A stretch of DNA of 64,000 bases from Molossus alvarezi (Eukaryota > Chordata > Mammalia > Chiroptera > Molossidae), in the NCBI GenBank assembly GCA_037176705.1, contig CM073886.1:24661501-24725500 (forward strand). The letters are read 5' to 3'. The stretch's first letter is position 1. Each line of letters opens with the position of its first letter. The translations under genes and the position numbers were made by a program. The notes beneath the pieces are model-generated. The model was given only the letters and a program-made list of their open reading frames with translations, made no database searches and was not told where the DNA came from. Of this stretch, positions 23,055 to 35,313 are shown piece after piece.

Positions 23055-23285
23055 GAATTTACTGAGTGCCTGTGCTAGTCACTCTTCTGAGCTCTTTATG
23101 GGCACTGACTTCTTTGATCTTTATAATGACCTTATGAGTTAGATACAGTTATCAGCTTCATTTCACAGATGAGAAAACTAGGGCACAGAGAGGTTAGGGA
23201 ACTTTCCCAAGGTCACCCAGCAGACACAAAGGAACCAGAATTCAAACTGCCAGTCTGGCTCCAGAACCATACCCTTCCCACCACA
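23055..23285 (-). mobile_element. MIR SINE (antisense)
   Basis: CTGAGTGCCTGTGCTAGTCACTC, then TCATTTCACAGATGAGAAAACTA, then GGGAACTTTCCCAAGGTCACCCAGC, then AATTCAAACTGCCAGTCTGGC is a nearly complete antisense MIR and the best preserved one here. Confidence 0.85.
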
Positions 23286-23344
23286 CTGGAGCTGAAAAAC
23301 TGAGCAGACCATACACATGTTACCTCCATTCCCTATAAAGACCC

Positions 23345-23715
23345 TGTTAGGGACTGAATGTGTGTGTCCTACCTGCCCCCAACCCCAAATTCATCTGTTG
23401 ACTCCCTAATCCCTGATGTGACTACATTTGGAGATAGGGCCTGTGAGGAATGAGATGATGGTTAAATGAGGTCATAAGGGTTGGGTCTTAATCCCATAAG
23501 GTTGGTGCCCTTACAGGAAGAGAAGAGACACCAGAGATACCTCTCTCAACCATGTGAGAGCACAGAGAGAAGCTGCCAACTACAAACCTGGAAAAGCTCT
23601 TACCAGCACCTTGATTTTGGACTTCCCAGTCTCCAGAACTGTGAAAAAATACATTTCTGCTGTGTAAGTAACCCCGTCTGTGGATTTTGTTATTTCAGCT
23701 CCAGCTACCAATACA
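23345..23715 (+). mobile_element. MaLR solo LTR
   Basis: TGTTAGGGACTGAATGTGTGTG, then GTGACTACATTTGGAGATAGGGCC, then GGTTGGTGCCCTTACAGGAAGAG. Next come GCACCTTGATTTTGGACTTCCCAGTCTCCAG and the end CTACCAATACA. This is the MaLR LTR order with typical TG/CA ends. The frame at 23481-23750 is internal to it. Confidence 0.85.
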
Positions 23716-24289
23716 GACTCTACCCACAGTGCTCAACGGGGTTTTATTAAGTCCCCCTATCAAAACTTGTCCTATGTCCATTCTCTCACATTCCCGCTAT
23801 GTGACTAGAAATTAACTAAAATGACTATTAGCTGCTTTTCAGGACCTACTTTTTTAAAACAATGTTTTTCTTTCTGATTACCTTCATAACTTGAGTTCAG
23901 CACAGGCATGCCATACATCCCTGTGAAATGAATGAATGGATGATTGGATGAATGAGTGACTATGCAGGACCAGAAGTGAAAATCTATCCCCTATGAAATG
24001 CACCATTAGTAACACTCATGCTGATCTCATGTGGAATATCATCCCCGATCAGTGTTGGGTTGACACTTTCCAAACACCCTATTGGAAGTGGAGACAGTAA
24101 TTAAGAAGCAGCACTTAATCACAGTATTATATGATGCAGCTAAAAGTCATCATACACCTTTCATAGAGAAAGAAGCATGTTATTAATATTGAATCATCTT
24201 CTGAGTAGGTTGTATAAGGAACTGAGGGCAGAATGATGCCTTCCCAGTTCAGAGTCTAAAGTGACACTTGGAAAGGTGGATTGAGAAAT
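23716..24289. other. No gene seen
   Basis: Unique AT-rich sequence leading to the target site of L1 copy A, with degenerate ATGA/TGGATGA units near 23930-23960. Confidence 0.45.
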
Positions 24290-24305
24290 AAGAAACCCAA
24301 TTTTG
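24290..24305 (+). repeat. Target-site duplication of L1 copy A, left
   Basis: AAGAAACCCAATTTTG here pairs with AAGAAACTCAATTTTG at 30988-31003 (15 of 16 identical), so the DNA between is one insertion. Confidence 0.9.
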
Positions 24306-26003
24306 AGGGAGGGTGAGTGTGTGAGAGAGTGTGAGTGGACGTGAAGGTGGACCACCAAACCCGAGCAGTGCAGAGATGCAGAGCAGAAGGTTCCTGTGCT
24401 GTGGACAGGAGCAGCCTGCTACTATGGTAAGCAGCCCTTCAGGGTGCTTCTCCCTGTGCCATAGGGAGGTCCCACCATTTTGGAAGATCCCAGGTATTCC
24501 CTGGGAGGAGGCAGTGGGAGCTGCTAGGGCCCAGCAACCTGAGCCCACCAGTATACCTGGCATGATGGGACCAGTGGACACTCTGTGTCAACACAGACTG
24601 GTGCACAGTAGCTGAGCTCCCAAGGTGCTGGTCGCAGAAGCCTCAGACAACCCGGAGCCCAGCACCATCCCCCATAGTAGAAGCCCAATCAGAGTCTAGA
24701 TATACCCCCAGCAACAGAGGCTGGGGAACAGACATCCATCCCCAGGCAACAGAAGCACAGACCAACAGCTGAGACCCATCCTTAAAAACTACAGCAAAAG
24801 CTGAGCAGGAGTTGAGCCCCACTGGGCAGCAGCACTCCCCAGCCACCAGCAGTAGGATCTGGGACTCCACAGAGGCCTGTGTGGTCCAGCAGCTCACAAG
24901 AACAGTAGGAAGCTGGTGCCTGAGAGAGACTGGTGCAATCCAGCTGCCCGCCCTCGGGAACTGCAGGGTGTGGGAGCACCAGAGAGGCCCGTGTGACCCA
25001 GCAGGGACTGTGTGATCCTGTTACCCTAAAGACCTGCTGGGTGCTGAAGCATCAGAGAGGCCTGTACTACCCAGTAGCCCATAACATAGGCATAGAGCCA
25101 GGTCCCCAAAGGGACTGTGTGATCCAGTTACCCGTGGGACCTGCAGGGTGTGGGGGCACCAGGAAGACCTGTGTGACCCAGCTAAGCACAAGATAGGCAT
25201 AGAGGATGTCAAAACGGAGGTGGAGTGAATAGAAGCTACGCAGACGATCTCCCAAGACAAAACAAGAATTACAACTGAAATAAAGACAAATCCTTGAAGA
25301 AAAGCAACAGAAAAGCAGCAGGACAGGACCATATAACCAGGGACACTGGTAGGATCTGCGAAGGCACGAGAGGGTGGTGGGCTGGGAACCCATGCACAGC
25401 AGCAGTCTTAACTGTGAGGAGCACCCTTGGGGAAAAAGACCAATCCTGTTCCACTGCCCAGAGAGCCAGGACAGAGTGCTAAAATAGCCATAGCCACTCA
25501 TCTGGGGGCTATGGCAGAGGGAGGGCAGACTGGGGTGGAACTCTGTGGGGACACTCAGGATTTGGAGAGCATTCAGTTTTTGCTGAGTTGCAGCGACAAA
25601 GGACGATGACCAATGTGCTCTTTCCCAGAGCTGGGGGAAAAGCAGCAGCCCACCCCCCCCCCCCCAAAGAGTCAGCCTTTCCCAAGTGAGACAAAGAAAT
25701 GCAAATTGAGGCTCATTAATAAGCAGCATCTATCCCACCCTCTGGAAATCCTCTTATGCAGAACACCGGGCTACATTCTAAGGCAACTGAGTAACTGAGA
25801 CTACTAGCCACCAAGAAAAAGCTAGAGGATAACTGAACCCTTCCTGGGCTTGCAAATCTACCCAGGAAAGTAAGACGAGACAGTGGTATTTAACATGGAC
25901 CCACCCAGGCTCATCCAAACCCAGTAGAGGGAGCCACAAACATAAGAACACCAAAACCCACAGAAAAATTTGGCAGACTCCAAAACCCACTGAGAGACCC
26001 AAA
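24306..26003 (+). promoter_or_regulatory. L1 copy A 5' UTR with monomer-like repeats
   Basis: L1 5' UTRs carry the internal promoter. Degenerate tandem units are visible. CTGCAGGGTGTGGG occurs at 24961 and 25141 with a diverged copy (CTGCTGGGTGCTG) at 25034. GACTGTGTGATCC occurs near 25005 and 25112 with a related GACTGGTGCAATCC near 24929. From about 25204 (GGTGGAGTGAATAGAAGCTAC) it aligns with the 5' UTR of copy C. Open frames on both strands at 24249-25829 are in this UTR and are not genes. Confidence 0.75.
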
Positions 26004-26887
26004 ATGGTGAAACAAAGAAACAAATCCCAAATGAAAGAATGAGAGAACTCTATTGAAGACAAGATCAATGAAATGCTGCTAAGCAAGTTATGAGAGGTAG
26101 AGTTCAGAGCCATGATCTTGAGGAAGGTCAACATCATGAGTAAGGACATTAGCACCATGAGTAAAGATATAGAAACATTGAAAACCAACCAAGTGGAAAT
26201 GAAGAATGACATAGCAGAAATAAAGAGCACATTGGAAGGACTAACCAGCAGAGCAGAAGAAGCTGAGGACTGGATCATTGATTTAGAAGACAGGGTAGAA
26301 AAAAATCAACCAATCAGAAAACCAAAAGGAAAAAACAATTAAAAAACAGGAAGATAGATTAAGAGAACTGTGGTACAACTGGAAATGTAGTAACATTCGT
26401 ATCATAGGAGTCCCCGAAGATGAAGAAAATGGGCAAGGCTTAGAGACTATATTTGAATAAATAGTGACAGAAAACTTTCCCAACTTGGTGAAGGAAGAAG
26501 ACATTTAAGTTCAAGAATCACAGAGAACCCCAAGTAAGAAGAACCTAAACAGGCCCACACCAACACACATAGTAATTGATATACCAAAAATTAAAGACAA
26601 AAAGAGATTCTAAAGGCAGCAAGAGATAAGCAACAGGTTACCTAAAAAGGAACCCTCATAAGGCTCTCAGCTGACTTCTCAACAGAAACACTATAGGCCA
26701 GAGGGAGTGGCATAAAGTAATCAAGGTCATGAAAAACAAGGATCTGAATCCGAGACTACTCTATTCTGCAAGGCTATCATTCAAAATAGAACGTCAATAA
26801 AGAGCTTTCGAGACCAAAAAAAAAAAAGGCTAAGGAATATGTTAACACCAAACCAGCACTGCAAGATATGCTAAAAGGACTGCTGTT
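26004..26887 (+). pseudogene. L1 copy A ORF1 (RNA-binding protein), broken
   Basis: ORF1 encodes the trimeric RNA-binding chaperone of the L1 ribonucleoprotein. The start codon (ATGGTGAAACAAAGAAAC) aligns with that of copy C. The piece at 26112-26342 keeps the coiled-coil region (KDISTMSKDIETLKTNQVEMKND, later AEDWIIDLEDRVEKNQ). Stops interrupt the frame (for example TGA near 26090 and TAA at about 26341), and the RNA-recognition part (NFPNLVKEEDI, then LRLSADFSTETL-like) is frameshifted. No functional protein is expected. Confidence 0.88.
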
Positions 26888-26933
26888 ATTAGTAGAAGAA
26901 ATAAAAAGAAAAATAAAACCACACTAAACAAAA

Positions 26934-29900
26934 ATGGCAATAAATAAGTACATATCAATAATCACCCTAAATGTGAATGGTTTGAATGCTCCAATAAAAA
27001 GACACAGAGTAGCTGACTGGATAAGTAAGTATGACTCATATATATGTTGTTTACAAGAAACCCACGTCAAAACAAAAGACTCACATCCGTTGAAAGTGAA
27101 GGGATGGAAAAAAATCTTTCAAGCAAATGGAAAGCAAAAAAAAAAGCTGGGGTAGCAATACTCCTATCTGATAAAGTAGATTTCAAAATGAAGGCCATAA
27201 CTAAAGACAAAAAAAGGCCACTACATAATATTGAAAGAATCTACACAACAGGAAGATATAATCTTGGTAAACATATATGGACTCAATTTAGGAGCACCAA
27301 CATAAATTAAAAATCTTTTGGAGGACTTCAAAGGAGAAATCAACAGAAATACAATCATAGCAGGGGACTTCAATACCCCGCTGACATCACTGGATAGATC
27401 CTCTAGACAAAAAATTAACAAGAACACACAGACTCTAAATGAAGCACTAGGCCACATAGATTTAATAAATATCTACAGAGAATTACACCTCAAAACAGCA
27501 GAATTCACATTCTTCTTAAGTGCACATGGGACACTCTCAAAGACAGACCACATGTTAAGGCACAAATTAAGTCTCTACAAGTTCAAGAAGATTGAAATCA
27601 TATCAAGCATATTCTCAGATCACAATGACATGCAACTAGAAATCAACTGCAACAAAAACATGCAAAGACATTTGAAAACATGTAGGATAAATAGCATGTT
27701 ATTGAACAATAAGTGGGTTATCATGGAGATCATGGAGGAAAGTAAAAACTTCCTGGAAACCAATGAAAATGAACACACAACAACACAAAATCTATGGAAT
27801 GTAGTGAAAACAGTTCCAAGAGAAAAGTTCATAGGACTAGAGGCCTACCTCAAAAAAGAAGAAAAATTTCTAATAGAATATCTAACCTCACAATTTAAAG
27901 AACTAGAAAGCAAACAAAAAGAAAACCCCAGAGCAAGTAGAAGGAAGGAAATAGTAAAGATCAGAGCAGAAATAAATGACATAGAAACCAAAAAAACAAT
28001 TCAAAGGATCAATAAAACAAAGAGCTGGTTTTTCAAAAAGATAAACAAGATTGATGGACCCTTAGTTAGACTCACCAAGATACAAAGAGAGAAAACCCAA
28101 ATACACAAAATCAGAAATGAAAGAGGAGAAATAATAACTGACATCACAGAAATACAAAAGATTGTTAACAAATATTATGAACAATTATACGGCAACAAAT
28201 TCAACAATCTAAGCGAAATTGAAAAATGTCTAGAAACACAGTCTTCCAAAACTGAACCGGGAGTAGATAGAAAACTTGAACAGACCAATAACAACAAAAG
28301 AAATTGAAGATGTAATCAAGACTCTCCCAGCAAACAAAAACCCAGGCCTGACTGGCTTCACGGGGGAATTTTACTGAACATTCAAAGAAGTACTAATACC
28401 CATTCTCCTCAAAATATTTCCAAAAATTCAAGAAGGAAGACTTTCCATCTTGTTTAATGAGGCCAGCATAATTCTAATTCCAAAACCAGAAAAAGACACT
28501 ACAAAGAAAGAAATCTACAGGCCAATATCTGTGATGAACATAGATGTCAAAATCCTGAACATAATACTAGCAAATTGGATCCAGCAATACATCGAAAAAA
28601 TTATTCACCATGACCAAGTGGGATTCATTTCACGGATGCAAGGCTGGTACAATATTTGCAAATCAATAAATGTATTTCACCACATAAACAAAATGAGAGA
28701 TCAACATCATATGATCAGATCAATAGACACTAAAAATGCATTCGACAAAATCCAGCACCCACTTCTGATAAAATGTTCAGCAATCTGGGAATAGAGGGAT
28801 CATATCTTGACATAGTAAAGGCCATATACGAAAGACCTACAGTCAACATCATACTCAATGGGCAAAAACTAAAAGCATTTCCCTTAAGAACAGGAACAAG
28901 GCAAGGATGCCCACTTTCACCACTCCTATTTAACATAGTACTGGAAGTCTTAGCCACAGCAATCAGACAGGAAGGAAAAATAAAAGGGATCCAAATTGGA
29001 AAGGAGGAAGTGAAATTGTCATTATTTGCAGATGACATGATAGTATACATAGAAAACCCCAAAGACTCAATCAAAAGTTTACTAGACTTAATAAATGAAT
29101 TTGACAAAGTAGCAGAATACAAAATTAATGTCAAGAAATCGATGGCATTCTTATACAGCAATGATGAACGCACAGAAAGAGAAACTAAGAAAACAATCCC
29201 ATTTACCATTGCGGCAAAAAAATTAAGATACCTAGGTATAAACTTAACCAAAGAAATAAAGGACCTATTCGCAGAAAACTACAGGTCATTGAAAAAAGAA
29301 ATAGAGGAATATATAAAAAAGTCGAAGCACATACCTTGTTCATGGATTGGAAGAATTAACATCATTAAAATGTCCATACTACCTAAAGCAATCTATAGAT
29401 TCAGTGCAATCCCCTTCAAAATACCAACGACATACTTCATAGAACTAGAACAAATACTTCAAAAGTTCATATGAAACCAGAAAAGACCTCAAATAGCCAC
29501 AGCAATCTTGAAAAAGAAGAACAAAGTTGGAGGAATCACATTACCAGATTTCAGGTTATACTACAAAGCAACTAATCAAAACAGCCTAGTACTGGCATAA
29601 GAACAGACATATAGACCAATGGAACAGAACAGAGAACCCAGAAATGGACCCAAGGTACTATGCTCAATTAATATCTGACAAAGGTGGCAAGAGCATACAG
29701 TGGAGTAAAGACAGCCTCTTTAATAAATGGTGTTGGGAAAATTGGACAGCTACATGCAAACCAATGAAACTAGACCATCAACTTACATCGTACACAAGAA
29801 TAAACTCAAAATGGATAAAAGACTAATGTCACTCATGAATCCATAAAAATCCTAGAAGAAAATGTAGGCAACAAAATTTCAGACATCATACGCAGCAGAA

Positions 29901-30741
29901 TTTTTACTGATACATCACCTAAGGCAACAGAAACAAAGGAGAAAATGAACACATGGGACTACATCAAACTCAAAAGCTTCTGCTCAGCAAAAGATACAAT
30001 CATCAAAACAGAAAGGCAACCCACTGTATGGGAGAGCATAATTGCCAATGATACATCAGATAAGGGGTTAATTTCCAATATATATAGAGTGTTCATACAG
30101 CTCAACAAAAGGTAGACAAAGAACCCAGTTAAAAAAATGGGAAGAGGAACTGAATAGACACCTCTCCAAACAGGACATACAAATGGCCAATAGACATGAA
30201 GAAATTCTCAACATCACTAATCATCAGAAAGATGCAAATTAAAACAACAATGAGGTATCACCTCACAACTGCCAGAATGGCCACCATCAACAAATCATTG
30301 AACAAGTGTTGGCGAGGGTGTGGAGAAAAGGGGACTCTAGTACACTGCTGGTGGGAATGCAGACTGGTGCAGCCACTATGGAAAACAATATGGTGTTACC
30401 TCAAAAAATTAAAAATTGAACTGCCATTTGACCCAGTGATTTCACTTCTAGGAATATACCCTAAGAAGCCTGAAACACCAATCAGAAAGAATATATGTAT
30501 CCCCATGTTTGTAACAGCACTATTTACAATAGCTAAGATCTGGAAACAGCCCAAATGTCCATTAGTAGACAAATGGATGAAATAGCTGTGGTACATATAC
30601 ACAATGGAGTACTATGCAGCTGTAAGAAAGAAAGATCTCTTGTCCTTTGAGACAACATGGAGGGACCTGGAAAGTATTATCCTAAGTGAAACAAGCCAAA
30701 CAGAGAAAGACAAGTATCATATGATCTCACTTATTTGTTGA
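26934..30741 (+). pseudogene. L1 copy A ORF2 (endonuclease/reverse transcriptase), broken
   Basis: ORF2 starts ATGGCAATAAATAAGTACATAT, translated [20 protein letters not shown], the N-terminus of the AP-type endonuclease. GDFN (near 27367) and SDH (near 27617) are the endonuclease motifs. The reverse-transcriptase block [14 protein letters not shown] and [15 protein letters not shown] lies in 28773-29474. The frame changes at an expanded A-tract (27136-27145, ten A against eight in copy D) and again near 27235, 28300, 28450 and 28770. Stops at 29474 and 29826 break the C-terminus. The natural stop is replaced by an earlier TGA at 30739-30741. Confidence 0.92.
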
Positions 30742-30987
30742 ATATAATGAACATAACAGTCTGAGGAATGGGGTAGTCCCTGAGACGTGGAAATGGGGAC
30801 TGACAATTTCTAGAAGAGGGGGTGGGGGGGAGAGGTAAACCACAGATTTTATATATATGTATATATGAATAATGGACATGGACAACAAAGCTGATGACAG
30901 GGTGGAGAGGGGGGAATCAGTGGGGGGAAAAGGAGAAACATCTGTAACAATAATAAATTAATTAATTTAAAAAATAAAAAAGAAAGA

Positions 30988-31003
30988 AAGAAACTCAATT
31001 TTG
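30988..31003 (+). repeat. Target-site duplication of L1 copy A, right
   Basis: AAGAAACTCAATTTTG follows an A-rich tail (AAAAAATAAAAAAGAAAG) and matches the left copy with one mismatch. Confidence 0.9.
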
Positions 31004-32381
31004 CAGATGAAGATTTTTGTACCAACTGGCTTGGCATTCTTCAGCAAGTCACTTTGACATGATGGGCCTCAATTTCCTCCCATCTAAAGGAAGGGGCATA
31101 AAGCTGATGGTTCCTCTGACTTTTCTTTGACCTCATCAAGCCAGAGCTAGATGTCCCTTCTCTGATAACGCAAGATATTTCAAGAGAAAACAACTCAACA
31201 GAGAAGCACATCTTGTAAACGGTAGATTTATGATTCAAATTCAGTCACTCATTACCCTCAACCCATGCATTTTCCCACTGTTATTTTATTTATGCCATTT
31301 CCCCATCATCTGAAATTCCCTTCTTCACTTGCCAATAATTGTAAATGTATCTTGTGTATAATAATGGTCCCTGTTGGAATTAGCTCTTCAGTCTCAGACC
31401 CACACCACCCTTTCCCTCCCTGATCCTACAAGACTTTCTGGCCAGCATTATGCTGCCCTATATTCTTTCTCAGCATTTAACCATGCTCTCCAAAGTTCTA
31501 AAGTGCCCTAGAATATATGAGGGACATGACCTTGTGTGTTGGAAAGGTTATATGATTTAGTAAAAGGCATCAGTTGAGTTTCAGAGTCAAACACATATGT
31601 GTTTTCTAACTTTATCACTTTCTAGGGGTGTGACTTTGCCCACATCATTTTTTACCACTAAGACTTAATTTATTTTTATACAAAAGGGAGACAATGAAGC
31701 TATTGTGAATACTGTTGGTTACCTAAACAACAGTCATTTCATCTTTGTTAATGGTAGAGTTCTGTCTGTGTTGAAGTTTTCAAAGTTATGTGTACTGTCC
31801 TGGGGATAAATTTTGATCTTTAGATCGATCATAATAATCTAATTTGTCAATGACTGCTTTAGGTAAGGCCATATGACCATTTCTGGGCTATGGGATAGGA
31901 AGGGAAATCGGCTGGAGAATACCTGGGATAGAAGAGAGAGACTTGAGAAGAGAACAAGTCCATCTTCTTTTCTTCATAATTTTAGGCATCACTGTGTAAT
32001 TTTGTGATGGTTGGTGCTATAGCAGTCATCTTGCAATCATGAGGGGAAAGCCAAGGAAATAACACAAAACCATACACAGCCTTGACAGTGTTTACATGCT
32101 GGATATACTGTACATGAAACCATTTATCTTTAGATGTTTTATTATATGAGAAATAAAAATCTTTATTGACTGTCATTTTTACACTTTCATAGGATCTGAG
32201 TGTTACACTATGTTGTATGTGCTCTGTAAGTAAAAGAATACATAATTTAAAATACAAAAATTAGGTGTAAAATAAATATTTATTTAGAATTAAAAAGGAA
32301 GTCAAAGCAGATTCCAAATTTAGAAGGTGATAGAGGCCCAAACATTTTTTAAAAATGTTTTTAAATAATAATTTTTTAAAT
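31004..32381. other. No gene seen; unique DNA
   Basis: AT-rich sequence with chance frames (31041-31238 and 31982-32257 minus). No repeat family recognised. It ends at the target site of L1 copy B. Confidence 0.45.
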
Positions 32382-32393
32382 AACCAACTAATA
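32382..32393 (+). repeat. Target-site duplication of L1 copy B, left
   Basis: AACCAACTAATA is repeated exactly at 42707-42718, bracketing a nested structure of more than 10 kb. Confidence 0.88.
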
Positions 32394-33237
32394 TCAGCTG
32401 CAGAATTCAGAATAATGATCATGAGGAAGCTCAACAGTATGAGTAAATAGCTGAAAAACAGAAGTAAAGAGAAAGAAACAATGAAAATCAATCAACTGGA
32501 AATGAAAACCAACCAAGTGGACATGAAGAATGACATAGCAGAAATAAAGAACACATTGTAAGGAATAACCAGCAGAGTAGAAGAATCTAAGAATTGGATT
32601 AGCCAATCAGAAGACAGAGTAGCAAAAAAAAAACACCCAATCAGAGAACAAAAACAAAAAACAAAAAAACATTAAAAAACAGGAGGACAGTTTAAGAGAG
32701 CTGTGGGACAATATGAAACATAACAACATCCACATCACAGGAGTACCAGAAGAAAAAGAAAGTGAGCGAGGGTTAGAGAATCTATTTGAAGAAACAGTGG
32801 CAGAAAACTTTCCTAACTTGGTGAAGAAAAAAAGGCATGCAAGTCCAGGAAGCACATAGAGCCCCAAACGAGAAGAACCCAAAGAGGCTCATGTCAAGAC
32901 ATATCATAATTAAAATGCCAAAAATTAAAGACAAAAAGAGAATTGTAAAGGTTGCAAGAAAAAAGCAACATGTTACCTACAAAGGAGCCCCCATAAGGCT
33001 CTCAGCTGATTTCTCAATGGAAACACTATAGACCAGGATGGAATGGCTTGAAGTATTCAAGGTAATGAAAAACAAGGATCTGAATTCAAGGCTACTTCAT
33101 CCAGCAGGGCTATCATTAAAAATAGAAGGTGAAATAAAGAGCTTCCCAGACCAAAAAAAAAAAAAAAAAAAAAAAGGCTAAGAGAATATATTAGCACCAA
33201 ATCAGCACTGCAAGAAATGTTAAAAGGACTGCTGTAA
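32394..33237 (+). pseudogene. L1 copy B ORF1, 5'-truncated and broken
   Basis: The first third is absent because of 5' truncation. Recognisable pieces include the coiled-coil part (GAAATGAAAACCAACCAAGTGG) and the frame 32837-33031 (RHIIIKMPKIKDKKRIVKVA, then TYKGAPIRLSADFSMETL) from the RNA-binding C-terminal domain. An expanded A-tract at 33153-33175 and several stops disrupt it. The end CTGCTGTAA at 33231-33237 aligns with the ORF1 stop of copy C. Confidence 0.85.
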
Positions 33238-34593
33238 TTAGTAGAAGAAATAAAGTAATATAGCCATAATAAACTAAAATGGCAATAAATAAGTATATAT
33301 CAATAATAACCTTAAATGTAGATGGATTAAATGCTCCAATTAAAAGACACAGAGTAGCTGAATAAATAAAAATCATGACTTATATATATGTTGTCTACAA
33401 AAGATATACCTCACAACAAAAGACTCACACAGGTTGAAAGTGAAGGGATGGGAAAAAAAATTTCCAAGCAAATGGAAATGAAAGAAAGCTTGGGGGTAAC
33501 AATACTCATATCTGATAAAATAGACTTCAAAATGAAGGTCATAACTAGAGACAAAGAAGGTAACTACATAATAGTAAAAGAATCAATCCAACAGGAGGAT
33601 ATTACCTTGGTAAACATATATGCACCCAATATAGGAACAAAAAAAAATATATTTTAAAACTTCTGGAGGACTTCAAGGGAGAAATTGGCAGCAATACAAT
33701 CAGGGCAGGGGACTTCAATACCCCCCACTTACATCACTGAATAGATCATCTAGACAAAAATTAACAAGGAAACAGAGACCCTATATGATGCACTTGATCA
33801 GTTGGATTTAATAGATATTTACAGAGAATTACACCCCAAATCTGCAGAATACACATTCTTCTCAAGTGCACACAGGACATTCTCAAATATAGACCACATG
33901 TTAGAACACAAAGTAAGTCTCTACAAGTTCAAGAAGATTGAAATCATATCAAGCATCTTCTCAGATCACAATGGCATAAAACTAGAAGTCAATTACAGCA
34001 AAAACATTCATACACATGAAGGCTAAATAGCATGTTATTAAACAATGAATGGGTTACCCAGGAGATCAGGGAAAACATTTTAAAATTGCTGGGAATCAAT
34101 GAAAATGAACACAAAACAACACACAGTCTATGGGATGCAGCAAAAGCAGTCCTGAGAGGGAAGTCCATTGCACTACAGGGCTACCTAAAGAAACAAGAAA
34201 AATGTCTCATAGACTATCTAACCCTACAACTTAAAGAACTAGAAAGTAAACAAAAAGAAATATCCAGAGCAAGTAGAAGGAAAGAAATAATACAGGTCAG
34301 AGTGGAAATAAATGACATAGAGACTAAAAAAAAAAAAAACAGTTTAAAAGATCAATAAAACCAAGAGCTGATTCTTTGAAAAGATAAACAAGATTGATGC
34401 ACCTTTAGCCAGACTCACCAGAAACAAAGTGGACACAAATAAACAAAATCAGAAATAAAAGAAGAGAAATAACTGACACCACAGAAATACAGAGGATTGT
34501 TAGAAAACACCATAAACAATTATACGCCAACTAATTGGATAATCTAGGTGAAATGGAAAAATTCCTAGAATCACACAGTCTACCGAAACTGAA

Positions 34594-34618
34594 TATATAT
34601 ATATATCTAAAAGTGGAA
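34594..34618 (+). other. Internal deletion junction in L1 copy B
   Basis: A short TATATATATAT tract joins the pre-RT region to the post-RT region. The ~1.2 kb spanning the polymerase motifs (present in copies A, C and D) is missing. Confidence 0.8.
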
Positions 34619-35305
34619 ATATATACCATGTTCATGGATTGGAAGAATCAACATCATTAAAATGTCCACACTACCCAAAGCAATCTACAGATTCAAACCA
34701 ATCCCTATTAAAGTAACAATGGCATATTTCACAGATCTAGAACAAATACTCCAAAAGTTTATATGGAACCAAAAAGGACCCTGAATAGCCACAGCAACCC
34801 TGAAAAAGAAGAACAAAGTGGAAAGGGATCACAATACCAGATATCAAGTAATACTACAAAGCCATCAAAATCAAAACAGCCTGGTACTGGCACAAGAACA
34901 GATATATAAGATCAATGGAATAGAACAGAGAACAGAAATCGACCCAAGACAGTATACACAATCAATATTTGACAAAGGAAGCAAGAGCGTACAATGGAGA
35001 AAAGACAGTCTCTTCAATAAATGGTGCTGGAAAATTGGACAGGCACATGCAAAAAATGAAACAAGACCACCAACTTATACCATACACAAAAATAAACTCA
35101 AAATGAATAAAAGACTTAAATGTAACTCATGAAACCATAAAAATCCTAGAAGAAAATGTAGGCAGAAAAATCTCAGACATCATACATAACAGAATTTTTA
35201 CTCATATATCACCTAGGGCAAGAGAAACAAAGAAAAAAAATGAATAAATGGGACCACATCAAGCTAAAAAGCTTCTGCATGGCAAAAGAAATCAGCATCA
35301 AAATC

Positions 35306-35313
35306 AAAAGGAA
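35306..35313 (+). repeat. Target-site duplication of L1 copy C, left
   Basis: AAAAGGAA here and at 41684-41691. Joining the outer flanks restores an uninterrupted L1 B ORF2 alignment, independently confirming the insertion. Confidence 0.85.

Larger units (their letters stand above)
24306..30987 (+). mobile_element. L1 copy A, complete length, inactive
   Basis: The target duplication on both sides defines a 6.68-kb element: 5' UTR, ORF1, ORF2, 3' UTR and A-rich tail. It belongs to the same broad family as copies C and D but has collected many stops and frameshifts in both genes. Its 5' UTR is about 0.5 kb longer than that of copy C. Confidence 0.92.

Noticed and set aside
24249..25829. Several long frames on both strands around 24.2-25.8 kb (up to 220 codons)
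   Set aside because: They lie mostly in the GC-rich 5' UTR of L1 copy A and overlap each other on both strands.
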